Below, piece by piece: positions 1-7,429 of a DNA stretch of 20,296 nt. The stretch is from Miniphocaeibacter sp012841535 (GTDB lineage Bacteria; Bacillota; Clostridia; Tissierellales; Peptoniphilaceae): NCBI RefSeq assembly GCF_049274025.1, contig NZ_JBASRV010000063.1; one strand, 5' to 3'. How positions within the stretch are numbered: position 1 is the first letter of the stretch; each line of letters opens with the position of its first letter. The notes beneath the pieces are model-generated. The model saw only the letters and a program-made list of their open reading frames with translations. It made no database searches and was not told the origin of the DNA. The translations under genes and the position numbers were made by a program.

Positions 1-2
1 AT

Positions 3-368
3 AATATTTGTTTATGTACAGGCTCACTAGGATCTAATCCAGACAACAATATGCCTGAAATTATAAGATTTTTTGGAGAGAAAAACAAAATTGCTTGTGC
101 CCATGTAAGAAATGTTAAATATTTAGGATATAGGAAATTTAGGGAATCGGCACATTTTTCACCAGATGGTGACTTAGATATGTTTGAAATTATGAAGGCT
201 TTTTATGACACTGGCTTTAATGGATATATTCGTCCAGACCATGGAAGAATGATTTGGGATGAAGAAGGTAGACCTGGCTATGGTTTATACGATAGAGCCT
301 TAGGTTTAGAGTATTTAACTGGTCTTTGGGAAGCTATTGAAAAAATGGATAAATTAGCAAAAATATAA
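3..368 (+). CDS. uxuA: Mannonate dehydratase, C-terminal part (gene cut by the window edge)
   Basis: UxuA dehydrates D-mannonate to 2-keto-3-deoxygluconate in glucuronate catabolism. The frame is open to the left edge, and the residues before the first ATG (position 51) already match the family, reading NICLCTGSLGSNPDNN, so that ATG is internal and the 5' part lies outside the window. Family hallmarks follow: CAHVRNVKYLG (substrate/metal-site region), the F-RESAHFSPDGDLDMFEIMKA segment, then RPDHGRMIWDEEGRPGYGLYDRALG and a closing YLTGLWEAIEK. These are highly characteristic of mannonate dehydratase. About 122 residues are visible out of a usual 350-400. The gene ends normally with TAA and a strong hairpin follows. 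No other uxu/kdg gene can be seen here, so the operon context lies to the left. Confidence 0.93.
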   Translation, partial: NICLCTGSLGSNPDNNMPEIIRFFGEKNKIACAHVRNVKYLGYRKFRESAHFSPDGDLDMFEIMKAFYDTGFNGYIRPDHGRMIWDEEGRPGYGLYDRALGLEYLTGLWEAIEKMDKLAKI

Positions 369-391
369 TTAATTAGAATATATAAGAAGTA

Positions 392-437
392 ATTTATAAA
401 ATCCATTTAATTTTAATTAAATGGATTTTATAAATTC
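392..437. terminator. 20-bp perfect inverted repeat between convergent uxuA and pdxK
   Basis: Arms 392-411 and 418-437 are perfectly complementary over 20 bp, with a 6-base TTTTAA loop. The stem is nearly all A/T except for a CC/GG pair step. It sits 24 bases after the uxuA stop and 65 bases beyond the pdxK stop. It is probably a bidirectional terminator, although the arms are not followed by a clean T-run on either side. Confidence 0.65.
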
Positions 438-501
438 TAAAAAATAAATCTTAATTAATTTATATATTAGCTTAAAAATGTTATCCAAATAAATAATTAA
501 A

Positions 502-1317
502 TTATTTAAATATTCTTGAAGCACTATGAAAAACTGGTCCTACAAATTTATTGAATTTAAAACCATGTTTAATAGCTGCTGTTACAAAATTTTTAGCTTC
601 TATAATAGATTCTTTAGGAGATAATCCTGTTGCAAGTCCTGAAGTTACTGCAGCTGCAAAAGTACATCCTGCACCATGGGTATGACTAGGTGTTATTTTT
701 TCAGCCTTTAGTATTGCATAGCTATTTCCGTCATAATAAACATCTATAGCCAAATTACTGTCTACAGCTTTACCACCTTTAATTACAACATGTTCTGCTC
801 CTAAGCCATGAATAATTTTAGCAGCATTTTTTATTTCTTCAATATCATGTAATTTTCCTAATCCTGAAAATATTCCTGCTTCAATTAAATTTGGAGTAAC
901 TACTGTAGCAATAGGTATTAATTCTTTTTTTATAGCTTCAGCTGTTTCAGGATTTAATAAGTCATCTTCACCTTTACAAGCTAAGACAGGGTCAATAACT
1001 ATATTTTTTAAATTATATTCTAAAATCGTTTCTTTAATTAATTTTACTATTTCAACAGAACCTATCATACCTGTTTTCATAGCAGAAATTTGTTCATCCC
1101 CTGCTAAAGCTGTTTCTAGCTGTTCTTTTACTAGGTCTACTGGTAAAGTTGTAACATTATGTTTCCATTCATTTTTTGGATCCATTGTTGCAATAGTTGT
1201 TACAACAGCCATTCCATATGTTCCATATTCGGTAAATGTTTTCAAATCTGCTTCTAAACCAGCTCCACCACTTGCATCACTACCTGCAATTGTCAATGTT
1301 TTAGCTATTTTTCTCAA
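502..1317 (-). CDS. pdxK: Pyridoxine kinase / hydroxymethylpyrimidine kinase (PdxK/ThiD family)
   Basis: This is a ribokinase-fold enzyme that phosphorylates pyridoxine/pyridoxal and/or HMP in B6 and thiamin metabolism. Seen: the N-terminal TIAGSDASGGAGLEADLKTF substrate motif, AMKTGMIGS, NIVIDPVLACKGED, TPNLIEAG, VVIKGGK, and the anion-hole motif THGAGCTFAAA near the C-terminus. The 'CKGED' and 'EKITPSHTHGAGC' wording resembles the staphylococcal/bacillary ThiD-like PdxK more than classical ThiD, and no thi genes adjoin. I chose the TTG at 1317 (271 residues). AAAGGAG lies 9 bases upstream of it, and an extended -10 (TGTTATAAT, 1349-1357) lies inside the longer frame that begins at ATG 1389, which makes that ATG untenable. 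The in-frame ATG at 1326 touches the Shine-Dalgarno and is unlikely. Which substrate is physiological cannot be decided from sequence. Confidence 0.9.
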   Translation of the reverse strand: MRKIAKTLTIAGSDASGGAGLEADLKTFTEYGTYGMAVVTTIATMDPKNEWKHNVTTLPVDLVKEQLETALAGDEQISAMKTGMIGSVEIVKLIKETILEYNLKNIVIDPVLACKGEDDLLNPETAEAIKKELIPIATVVTPNLIEAGIFSGLGKLHDIEEIKNAAKIIHGLGAEHVVIKGGKAVDSNLAIDVYYDGNSYAILKAEKITPSHTHGAGCTFAAAVTSGLATGLSPKESIIEAKNFVTAAIKHGFKFNKFVGPVFHSASRIFK

Positions 1318-1348
1318 AAATATCATCTCCTTTGATAGCTTTAAATAT

Positions 1349-1357
1349 ATTATAACA
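1349..1357 (-). promoter_or_regulatory. Extended -10 element of pdxK
   Basis: On the minus strand this reads TGTTATAAT, a TGnTATAAT extended -10, placing the transcript start about 15-20 bases before the AAAGGAG site of pdxK. A weak -35 (TTATTG) lies 16 bases upstream. The position inside the longer candidate reading frame supports the short TTG-started protein. Confidence 0.6.
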
Positions 1358-1440
1358 TAGAAAAATTCATCAATAAAAATATGATACAACTATAAAAATA
1401 ATTATAGTAACTAATTTTTAACTTATTCGCTTCATTAAAA

Positions 1441-1471
1441 TGATATAATATGATTTATAATGGACTAAGAA
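1441..1471 (+). promoter_or_regulatory. Promoter region of the dha operon, with a block shared with the folC leader
   Basis: An extended -10 TGATATAAT (1441-1449) is followed 20 bases later by TGGACTAAGAA (1461-1471). The same arrangement, with the same 11 bases at an almost identical distance, occurs before folC (5414-5445). The -35 region is poor, as expected for an extended -10 promoter. The 5' leader to dhaK is about 140 bases and holds no obvious large structure. Confidence 0.55.
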
Positions 1472-1598
1472 TATTTTTTATTGTTATACTTAAATCATAA
1501 TAAAGATAATTTTTTATGAAGTTTTTTATAGGAAACGAGATAATTCATAATTAATAAGAAATAATGTCTATACATTACATTATATCGAGGAGGAAAAT

Positions 1599-2588
1599 AT
1601 GAAAAAAATAATCAATGATCCGGAAAATGTTTTAGAGGAAATGTTAGAAGGAATGTTAAAAGCAAATCCAAATACTTTGAAAAGGTTAGAGGGAACAGAT
1701 GTTATTGTTAATATAAATTCTCCTATTAAGGATAAGGTTGCTTTGGTCTCTGGTGGAGGAAGTGGACATGAGCCAGCCCATGCAGGTTTTGTAGGAGAGG
1801 GTATGTTAGATGGGGCTGTTTGCGGTTCTGTATTTACTTCTCCAACACCTGATCAGATTTTTGAAGCTATTAAGGCTGTTGATTCTGGTAAGGGAACCTT
1901 GTTAATTGTAAAAAACTACACTGGAGATGTAATGAATTTTGAAATGGCTAAAGATTTAGCCGACATGGAAGGAATAAATGTAGATTATGTTGTTGTAAAT
2001 GATGATGTAGCTGTTGAAGACAGTACCTATACAGCAGGGAGAAGAGGCATAGCAGGAACCATATTTGTACATAAAATTGCTGGAGCAAAGGCTGCTAAGG
2101 GAGCAGAGTTAAATGAAGTTAAGGCTATAGCTGAAAAAGTAATAAAAAATACTAGAAGTATGGGAATGGCACTTTCTCCATGTATAGTACCGGCTGTAGG
2201 AAAGCCGAACTTTTCTTTAGATGAGGACGAAATGGAAATTGGCATAGGTATTCATGGTGAACCAGGAGTTAGTAGAGAGAAAATAAAAACTGCTAATGAA
2301 ATTGTTAGTGAGCTTTTAGATAATATTTTAAAGGATATTGATTATTCTAATTCTGAAGTTGCAGTTATGGTTAACGGTATGGGTTCAACTCCTTTAATGG
2401 AATTATATATTGCAAATAATTCTGTATATGATATTTTAAAAAATAAGGGTATTAAAGTTTATAGGACTTTTGTTGGTGAATATATGACCTCTTTAGAGAT
2501 GGCGGGTTTTTCAATTACCTTGTTAAAATTAGATAATGAGTTGAAAGAACTTTTAGATTATGAGACAAAAGCACCATTTTTTAAATAG
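1599..2588 (+). CDS. dhaK: Dihydroxyacetone kinase, Dha-binding subunit DhaK
   Basis: DhaK binds dihydroxyacetone covalently and receives phosphate from the ADP cofactor of DhaL, giving DHA phosphate in the cytoplasm. Seen: the SGGGSGHEPAHAGFVG loop (residues 51-66, with H57), NYTGD ending at the catalytic Asp110, and GIGIHGEPG, where His219 is the residue that forms the hemiaminal bond with the substrate. The length of 329 residues matches PTS-type DhaK rather than the longer ATP-dependent fusion kinases. The start is preceded by GAGGAGG with normal spacing. It is first in an operon with dhaL 8 bases downstream. No dhaS/dhaQ regulator and no glycerol dehydrogenase gene is visible in the window, so the source of DHA is not shown. 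Confidence 0.96.
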   Translation: MKKIINDPENVLEEMLEGMLKANPNTLKRLEGTDVIVNINSPIKDKVALVSGGGSGHEPAHAGFVGEGMLDGAVCGSVFTSPTPDQIFEAIKAVDSGKGTLLIVKNYTGDVMNFEMAKDLADMEGINVDYVVVNDDVAVEDSTYTAGRRGIAGTIFVHKIAGAKAAKGAELNEVKAIAEKVIKNTRSMGMALSPCIVPAVGKPNFSLDEDEMEIGIGIHGEPGVSREKIKTANEIVSELLDNILKDIDYSNSEVAVMVNGMGSTPLMELYIANNSVYDILKNKGIKVYRTFVGEYMTSLEMAGFSITLLKLDNELKELLDYETKAPFFK

Positions 2589-2596
2589 GAGTAGTT

Positions 2597-3220
2597 ATGA
2601 AGGTAGATAATATAAAAAATATAATAATAAATATAGGTAATACTATGGAGGAAAATAAGTCTTTTCTTTCAGAATTAGATGCAGCTATAGGTGATGGAGA
2701 TCATGGGCATAATATGGCTAAGGGATTTAATTTAGTAATAGAAGACTTTAAAAATAATGAATATGATGATTTAGGATTGTTGTTTAAAAAAGTTGCAATG
2801 CTTCTAATATCTAATGTTGGTGGTGCTTCAGGACCGTTATATGGCACTGCTTTTATGGAGTTAAGTAAGGAATTTAGTGGCAGGGATGAATTAAATGTTT
2901 TAGATTTAGAAAAAATACTGGAACTTTCCTTAAAGGGAATAAAACTAAGAGGAAAAGCAGAACTAGATGATAAGACTATAGTTGACTCTTTACAACCAGC
3001 ATATTTATCTGTAAAAAAAGATTTGGAAAACAATGAATCTGAAACTCAGATATTGGAAAATATGGTTATAGCAGCAGAAAAGGGCGTTGAGCATACTAAA
3101 GAAATTATTGCTAAAAAAGGTAGGGCAAGTTATTTAGGAGAAAGAAGTATTGGGCATCAAGATCCAGGTGCTACTTCAACATATTTAATGTTAAAAGTAA
3201 TAAAAGACAGTATTAACTAG
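2597..3220 (+). CDS. dhaL: Dihydroxyacetone kinase, ADP-binding subunit DhaL
   Basis: DhaL holds a tightly bound ADP that is rephosphorylated by DhaM and passes phosphate to DHA held in DhaK. Seen: the Mg-ADP motif ELDAAIGDGDHGHNM with the three metal aspartates D28, D33 and D35, then NVGGASGPLYGTAF, which contacts the nucleotide, then KTIVDSLQPA and the C-terminal GRASYLGERSIGHQDPGA typical of the family. The 207-residue length is normal. It starts 8 bases after dhaK with AGGAG in between, which indicates translation as part of the same message. Confidence 0.95.
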   Translation: MKVDNIKNIIINIGNTMEENKSFLSELDAAIGDGDHGHNMAKGFNLVIEDFKNNEYDDLGLLFKKVAMLLISNVGGASGPLYGTAFMELSKEFSGRDELNVLDLEKILELSLKGIKLRGKAELDDKTIVDSLQPAYLSVKKDLENNESETQILENMVIAAEKGVEHTKEIIAKKGRASYLGERSIGHQDPGATSTYLMLKVIKDSIN

Positions 3221-3228
3221 GTGGTAGT

Positions 3229-3618
3229 ATGGTAGGAATTGTTGTAATATCCCATAGTGAAAAATTAGCAGAGGGTATTTTAGAAATTACTGAACAAATG
3301 GCTAAGAATGCCCCTGTTGTAGCTGTAGGTGGCACTAATGATGGTAGAATAGGAACGGATATTAATAGGATTTTAGCTGGTATTAATGAAGTTTATTCAG
3401 ATGATGGAGTATTAATTTTCTATGATTTAGGTTCTGCTATGATGAATGCTGAAATGGCTGTAGAATTTTTAGATGAGGATAAAAAAAGAAATATAGAAAT
3501 AGTAGATGCTGCTTTTGTTGAAGGGGTAATTTCTGCAGCAGTTTACTCTAACATAAATATGGACAAGGAATTTATTTTAGAGGAAATGAAAAAAATCAAT
3601 ATTGATAAAAGGAATTAG
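3229..3618 (+). CDS. dhaM: DHA kinase phosphotransferase subunit DhaM, single EIIA domain
   Basis: DhaM is a mannose-type EIIA phosphocarrier that takes phosphate from HPr of the PTS and rephosphorylates ADP bound to DhaL. The phosphorylated residue is His9 in the N-terminal GIVVISHSEKLAEG. GGTNDGRIGTD and LIFYDLGSAMMNAEMAVEFL are also typical. At 129 residues it is only the EIIA domain, as in Lactococcus. The HPr-like and EI-like domains fused to it in E. coli are absent, so it must rely on the general HPr. It is the last gene of the operon, with 8 bases between it and dhaL and a weak GGTGG ribosome site, and is closed by the hairpin at 3628. Confidence 0.94.
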   Translation: MVGIVVISHSEKLAEGILEITEQMAKNAPVVAVGGTNDGRIGTDINRILAGINEVYSDDGVLIFYDLGSAMMNAEMAVEFLDEDKKRNIEIVDAAFVEGVISAAVYSNINMDKEFILEEMKKINIDKRN

Positions 3619-3627
3619 TTTATTGGT

Positions 3628-3665
3628 AAATATGCTAGAAGTCAAATTAACTTTTAGCATATTTT
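3628..3665 (+). terminator. Terminator of the dha operon
   Basis: Arms 3628-3641 and 3651-3664 pair over 14 bp with one G-U, around a 9-base loop, and the right arm ends in a short TTTT. It begins 10 bases after the dhaM stop. Confidence 0.75.
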
Positions 3666-3702
3666 AATTATTAGAATATTTAATAAAAAGAGATGTGAAA
3701 AT

Positions 3703-4581
3703 ATGGATATTATTAAAGTAGAGGGACTTACGAAGTACTATGGTAAGTCCAGGGGAATAGAAGATTTAAATTTAGAAGTTAAAAAAGGAGATATCTTTGG
3801 GTTTATTGGACCAAATGGGTCAGGGAAAAGTACTACTATAAGGCTACTTTTAGGTCTAATTTCTCCAAGTAAAGGTAGGGGGGAAATATTTAATAAAGAT
3901 ATTAAAAAGCATAGGTATGAAAATTTAAAAAATATTGGATATATGCCTTCTGAAATAATGTTTTACAAGGGGATGAAGGTTAAGGATGTAATTTCCTTGT
4001 CTGCTAAACTATATAATAAAAATACTGAAAAAGAAGCAAAAAAATTATGCGAAAGATTCAATTTAGACTGTAATAGAAAAGTTGATGAGTTATCTTTAGG
4101 AAATAGAAAAAAAGTTAGCATAGTCTGTGCTTTTCAGCATAAACCTAGTTTGTACATACTTGATGAACCAACAAGTGGCTTAGATCCATTAATGCAAAAA
4201 GAATTTTTCCAACTAATAAAGGAGAGAAATTTAGGGGGAGCTACAATATTTTTATCTTCCCATGTACTTTCTGAAATACAACTATATTGTAATAAGGCGG
4301 GAATAATAAGGGAAGGAAAATTAATTGCGTGTGATACTGTAGCTAATCTATCAAGTACACAAGCAAAAAGAGTTAATTTATTTGGTATTAGGGACATCGA
4401 ATATATTGAAGGAATAACAGATATTCATAGAAATAATACAGGAATAAATTTTTTATACAGTGGAAATATAAATAATCTAATTGAGCATTTAAATACTTTA
4501 GACTTAGAGGACTTAACTATTACAGAGCCTTCATTAGATGAAATATTTTTACATTATTATGATGAAGGCGGTGAAAAATAA
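3703..4581 (+). CDS. ABC transporter ATP-binding protein (ABC-2 exporter type)
   Basis: This is the cytoplasmic ATPase that powers the permease encoded next to it. Seen in order: Walker A GPNGSGKST (36-44), an ABC signature LSLGN (130-134, in place of LSGGQ), Walker B YILDEPTSGLDP (151-162) and the switch His187 in LSSHVLSEI. After residue ~215 comes a variable C-terminal tail ending EPSLDEIFLHYY, typical of drug/bacteriocin-exporter and CcmA-like ATPases. It overlaps the permease start by one base (TAATG), so the two are translationally coupled. The ribosome site (AAGAGA) is weak and no clear promoter separates it from the dha terminator, so some expression may come from read-through. The substrate cannot be named. 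Confidence 0.9.
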   Translation: MDIIKVEGLTKYYGKSRGIEDLNLEVKKGDIFGFIGPNGSGKSTTIRLLLGLISPSKGRGEIFNKDIKKHRYENLKNIGYMPSEIMFYKGMKVKDVISLSAKLYNKNTEKEAKKLCERFNLDCNRKVDELSLGNRKKVSIVCAFQHKPSLYILDEPTSGLDPLMQKEFFQLIKERNLGGATIFLSSHVLSEIQLYCNKAGIIREGKLIACDTVANLSSTQAKRVNLFGIRDIEYIEGITDIHRNNTGINFLYSGNINNLIEHLNTLDLEDLTITEPSLDEIFLHYYDEGGEK

Positions 4582-5369
4582 TGATTATCTTAAAACATGA
4601 GCTTAAATTAGCAAGGCTTTCACTTTTTATTTGGACATCTATATTAACAATTTTAATGATAATAATTATGTTAATATATCCTGAAATGAAAAAGGATATG
4701 GATGGAATTAATAATCTTTTTGAAAATATGGGTAGTTTCACTTCAGCTTTTGGAATGGATAAGATAAATATAGGTACAGCTATGGGTTATTATGGAGTTG
4801 AAGCTGGAAATATTATAGGAATAGCTGGAGGTTTTTTCTCAGCTTTATTGGGAATAAGTATTTTATCAAAAGAAGAAAAGGATAGAACTGCCGAGTTCCT
4901 ACTATCCCATCCTATAAGTAGAAGTAGAATAATATTTGAAAAATACTTATCTATAATAATTCAAATTTTAATTCTAAATATTGTAATAACCTTATTTTCT
5001 GCCATATCATTTTTATTAATTGGAGAAAAATTAGGAATTAAAAATTTTTTATTAATACATATTGCCTTTCTTATAATGCAAATTGAAATTGCTTCAATTT
5101 GTTTTGGATTATCTGCATTTTTTAGAAAAAATAGTGTAGGAGTTGGAATAGGTTTAACGGCTATATTCTATTTCTGTAATATAATAAAAAATATAACAAC
5201 AAGAGTAGATTTTCTAAAATATATTACTCCATATGGGTATGCAGAAGTATCCTATATTTTAAGTGAAAGCAGGTTGGAACTAAACCTATTAGGTTTAGGA
5301 TTAATTTATGCCTTAGTAGCGGTTTTCTTAGGTTACATAAAATATATTAAGAAAGATATTTATGTATAA
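4581..5369 (+). CDS. ABC-2 type permease, six membrane segments
   Basis: This is the membrane partner of the preceding ATPase. Hydrophobic segments lie near residues 15-33, 75-95, 122-146, 155-180, 187-204 and 234-255. A long exported loop follows segment 1, and the conserved cytoplasmic stretch SKEEKDRTAEFLLSHPISRSRII follows segment 2. This matches the ABC2_membrane family found with drug, bacteriocin-immunity and multi-copper-maturation exporters. The 262-residue length fits one half-transporter acting as a dimer. No regulator or peptide gene adjoins, so the substrate is unknown. Confidence 0.85.
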   Translation: MIILKHELKLARLSLFIWTSILTILMIIIMLIYPEMKKDMDGINNLFENMGSFTSAFGMDKINIGTAMGYYGVEAGNIIGIAGGFFSALLGISILSKEEKDRTAEFLLSHPISRSRIIFEKYLSIIIQILILNIVITLFSAISFLLIGEKLGIKNFLLIHIAFLIMQIEIASICFGLSAFFRKNSVGVGIGLTAIFYFCNIIKNITTRVDFLKYITPYGYAEVSYILSESRLELNLLGLGLIYALVAVFLGYIKYIKKDIYV

Positions 5370-5413
5370 ACTATTTTTCAAATATTAGAAATATAGTTAA
5401 ACTACTATTACTA

Positions 5414-5445
5414 TGATATAATTAAGTGATAATATGGACTAAGAA
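5414..5445 (+). promoter_or_regulatory. Candidate promoter of the folate operon with a shared downstream block
   Basis: An extended -10 TGATATAAT (5414-5422) is followed by TGGACTAAGAA (5435-5445), the same 11 bases seen after the dhaK extended -10 at 1461. It lies 45 bases after the permease stop and about 90 bases before folC, so the predicted transcript would include the hairpin at 5462-5503. Confidence 0.55.
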
Positions 5446-5461
5446 ATATAATAAAAATTAG

Positions 5462-5503
5462 TTAAGGGGACGGTTCATAAGGGGATTGTCCTCTTAATTT
5501 TTT
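5462..5503 (+). terminator. Terminator or attenuator hairpin in the folC leader
   Basis: Left arm TTAAGGGGAC (5462-5471) pairs with GTCCTCTTAA (5488-5497) with one G-U. A run of six T follows immediately, and then GGGG, which is the folC ribosome site. The promoter-like element lies upstream of the hairpin, so it could be a conditional attenuator of the folate operon, or simply the terminator of the upstream ABC pair. The GGGGACGGTTC wording also resembles dispersed REP-like palindromes I recall from Firmicute genomes. That link is from memory and untested. Confidence 0.6.
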
Positions 5504-5513
5504 GGGGAAATTT

Positions 5514-6992
5514 ATGGAAATTATAAATGAACAAGATTTAAATTACTATTTAAGTAAATTGGAAGAGAATTTAATATTAGATGGTATTTTAATAGATGAA
5601 ATAGAAAAAACCGGTAATTTAGTAGATAAATATAAATTATTAAGAAAATATTTAAAGGATTTAGATAATACTGAATTACTTGAAATACAGGAAGAAATTA
5701 ATAGAATTTTATTTATTAGCGAAGAAAGAGAATGGCAAAAACAGGGAATTAGTCTAGGTCTTAGTAGAATGAAAAAACTTTTGGATTTGTTAGATAATCC
5801 AGAAAAAGATTTAAAAGTAATTCACATAGGTGGAACAAATGGAAAAGGTTCTACCTGTATTTATTTACAGTCTATTTTAAAAGAAAGTGGATTAAAGGTT
5901 GGTTTATTTACCAGTCCTTCTATTATTTCAGATAATGACGGTATTAGAATAAATGATGATTTTATTAGTTATGAAATTGCCTATGATTACTTAAATAAAA
6001 TTAAAAATATTTGGCTTAAAAATTATGGGAAAGATGATTTTATAACTTATTTTGAAGCCTTTACTGCCATGGCCTTACTTTATTTTAAGGATAAGAAGGT
6101 AGATTTTGCCATATTTGAAGTAGGACTAGGTGGTAGATATGATGCAACAAATATATTTAAAAAGAAAGCATTATCGGTAATAACCAATATTGGAATAGAT
6201 CATATAGGCATACTTGGCAATTCTTTAGAAGAAATAGCCTATGAAAAGGCTGGAATAATTCAAGAAAATGATAATGTAGTCGCCTACCCTTCAGATGAAA
6301 AAGCCTTGGAAGTAATAAAAAAAGTATGTGAAGAAAAAAATGCGAAACTTAATATTTTAAATAAAAAAGATATAAAAAATATTAGCTTAAATTCTACATT
6401 TAATATTTTTTCATATGGTAAATATAAGAATATTAAAACCAATATGGTTGGAAAATATCAGGTATATAACTGTGCATTGGCATTATTATGTTTAGAAAAG
6501 CTTAAGGAAGAAAAATTACTTAATCTTTCAGAAGAAAATATAAGAGAGGGCATATTAAAAACTTCTTGGCCTGGTAGACTGGAATGGGTATCTAAGTCGC
6601 CTAAAATATTAATTGATGGGGCTCATAACGAGGACTCAATAAATAATTTAGTAGATTTTTTAAAGACTGAAAAATATGATACATTAAAAATTCTCATAGG
6701 TGTATTAAAGGATAAAGAATATGAAAAAATATTTAAAATAATATCATCATTAAATGCAGATTATTATTTAGCAGAAGTACCCTTTAAAGGTAGAGAGATG
6801 ACTGTTGAAGAAATGAAGGTTATTTTAGGAAAATATACAGAAAACATCAATGCTTTTAAAAATCCTGAAGATGCTTTAAAGGCAATATTAAAGGGTAATA
6901 GTGAAAATGATGTAATTGTTTTAACAGGGTCATTTTATCTTATTTCTAAATTAAGAAATCTATTAATAAATAAGCAAGAACTAATTAAATAA
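5514..6992 (+). CDS. folC: Folylpolyglutamate synthase / dihydrofolate synthase with N-terminal extension
   Basis: FolC adds glutamate to dihydropteroate and then to tetrahydrofolate, using ATP. Seen: P-loop GGTNGKGST (106-114), LFTSPSI, EVGLGGRYDATN, SVITNIGIDHIGILGNSLEEIAYEKAGI (a Mur-ligase-like stretch that includes the usually carbamylated lysine), SWPGRLEW, and ILIDGAHNEDS starting the C-terminal domain. I use ATG 5514 (492 residues) with GGGG upstream. The TTG at 5502 lies within the T-run of the hairpin. The P-loop normally sits near residue 45-50, so about 60 extra residues precede the usual FolC start. They are charged, Leu/Glu/Lys-rich and probably helical, with no domain I recognise. 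It heads the folate operon, 69 bases before the next gene. Confidence 0.93.
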   Translation: MEIINEQDLNYYLSKLEENLILDGILIDEIEKTGNLVDKYKLLRKYLKDLDNTELLEIQEEINRILFISEEREWQKQGISLGLSRMKKLLDLLDNPEKDLKVIHIGGTNGKGSTCIYLQSILKESGLKVGLFTSPSIISDNDGIRINDDFISYEIAYDYLNKIKNIWLKNYGKDDFITYFEAFTAMALLYFKDKKVDFAIFEVGLGGRYDATNIFKKKALSVITNIGIDHIGILGNSLEEIAYEKAGIIQENDNVVAYPSDEKALEVIKKVCEEKNAKLNILNKKDIKNISLNSTFNIFSYGKYKNIKTNMVGKYQVYNCALALLCLEKLKEEKLLNLSEENIREGILKTSWPGRLEWVSKSPKILIDGAHNEDSINNLVDFLKTEKYDTLKILIGVLKDKEYEKIFKIISSLNADYYLAEVPFKGREMTVEEMKVILGKYTENINAFKNPEDALKAILKGNSENDVIVLTGSFYLISKLRNLLINKQELIK

Positions 6993-7061
6993 ATTAACAA
7001 AAAATATATAATAAAACAGAATTTAATGTTAAAATTATAAATAGAACAATAGGAGGCAATT

Positions 7062-7418
7062 ATGATATTAATAAAGGAATTTGAATTTGATGCAGCACAT
7101 AATTTAGTTCATTATAAAGGAAAATGTGAAAGGCTACATGGTCATACCTATAAATTAGTAGTTAAACTTGAAGGTACAAAAGATAAGGAAGATATGATAT
7201 TTGATTTTGTTGAATTAAAACATTTAGTAAATGAAAAAATATTATATGAATTTGATCATGGATATTTAAATGATTTTATAGAACAACCTTCTGCCGAAAA
7301 TATAGCAGAATATATTTGGAATAAATTAGAGCCATTGGTTAAAAGAGATAACTGCAGATTATATGAAATAGAAGTATGGGAAACTAAAACATCTGGAATT
7401 GTTTATAGAGGAGAATAA
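7062..7418 (+). CDS. PTPS-III type 6-pyruvoyltetrahydropterin synthase homologue, probable FolB bypass enzyme
   Basis: This is a member of the QueD/PTPS fold family (118 residues, normal length). Zinc ligands are His13 and the HGH histidines H26 and H28, with AspHis (65-66) and Glu107 in the usual catalytic places. The catalytic Cys22 is directly followed by Glu23 (CERLHGH). PTPS paralogues in which Glu replaces or accompanies the Cys are known to convert dihydroneopterin triphosphate to 6-hydroxymethyl-dihydropterin and complement folB mutants. The gene sits between folC and folE2, with folP and folK following and no folB anywhere in the operon, and there is no queC/queE/queF neighbour. I therefore infer a folate role rather than queuosine synthesis, although automated annotation would probably say QueD. 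AGGAGG precedes the ATG. Confidence 0.88.
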   Translation: MILIKEFEFDAAHNLVHYKGKCERLHGHTYKLVVKLEGTKDKEDMIFDFVELKHLVNEKILYEFDHGYLNDFIEQPSAENIAEYIWNKLEPLVKRDNCRLYEIEVWETKTSGIVYRGE

Positions 7419-7429
7419 GGAGGCAACTA

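Noticed and set aside
51..368. A complete 105-residue gene starting at ATG 51
   Set aside because: The frame is open upstream to the edge and already encodes conserved UxuA sequence, so the ATG is internal.
1318..1389. N-terminal extension of the pyridoxine kinase to ATG 1389
   Set aside because: It covers the promoter, has no ribosome site, and is not similar to family members.
2027..2245. Minus-strand frame inside dhaK
   Set aside because: Shadow of a strongly conserved gene with no independent support.
5370..5513. A tetrahydrofolate riboswitch before the folate operon
   Set aside because: The leader is short, very AT-rich and lacks the conserved THF-aptamer core and multi-stem junction; only one hairpin with a T-run is present.
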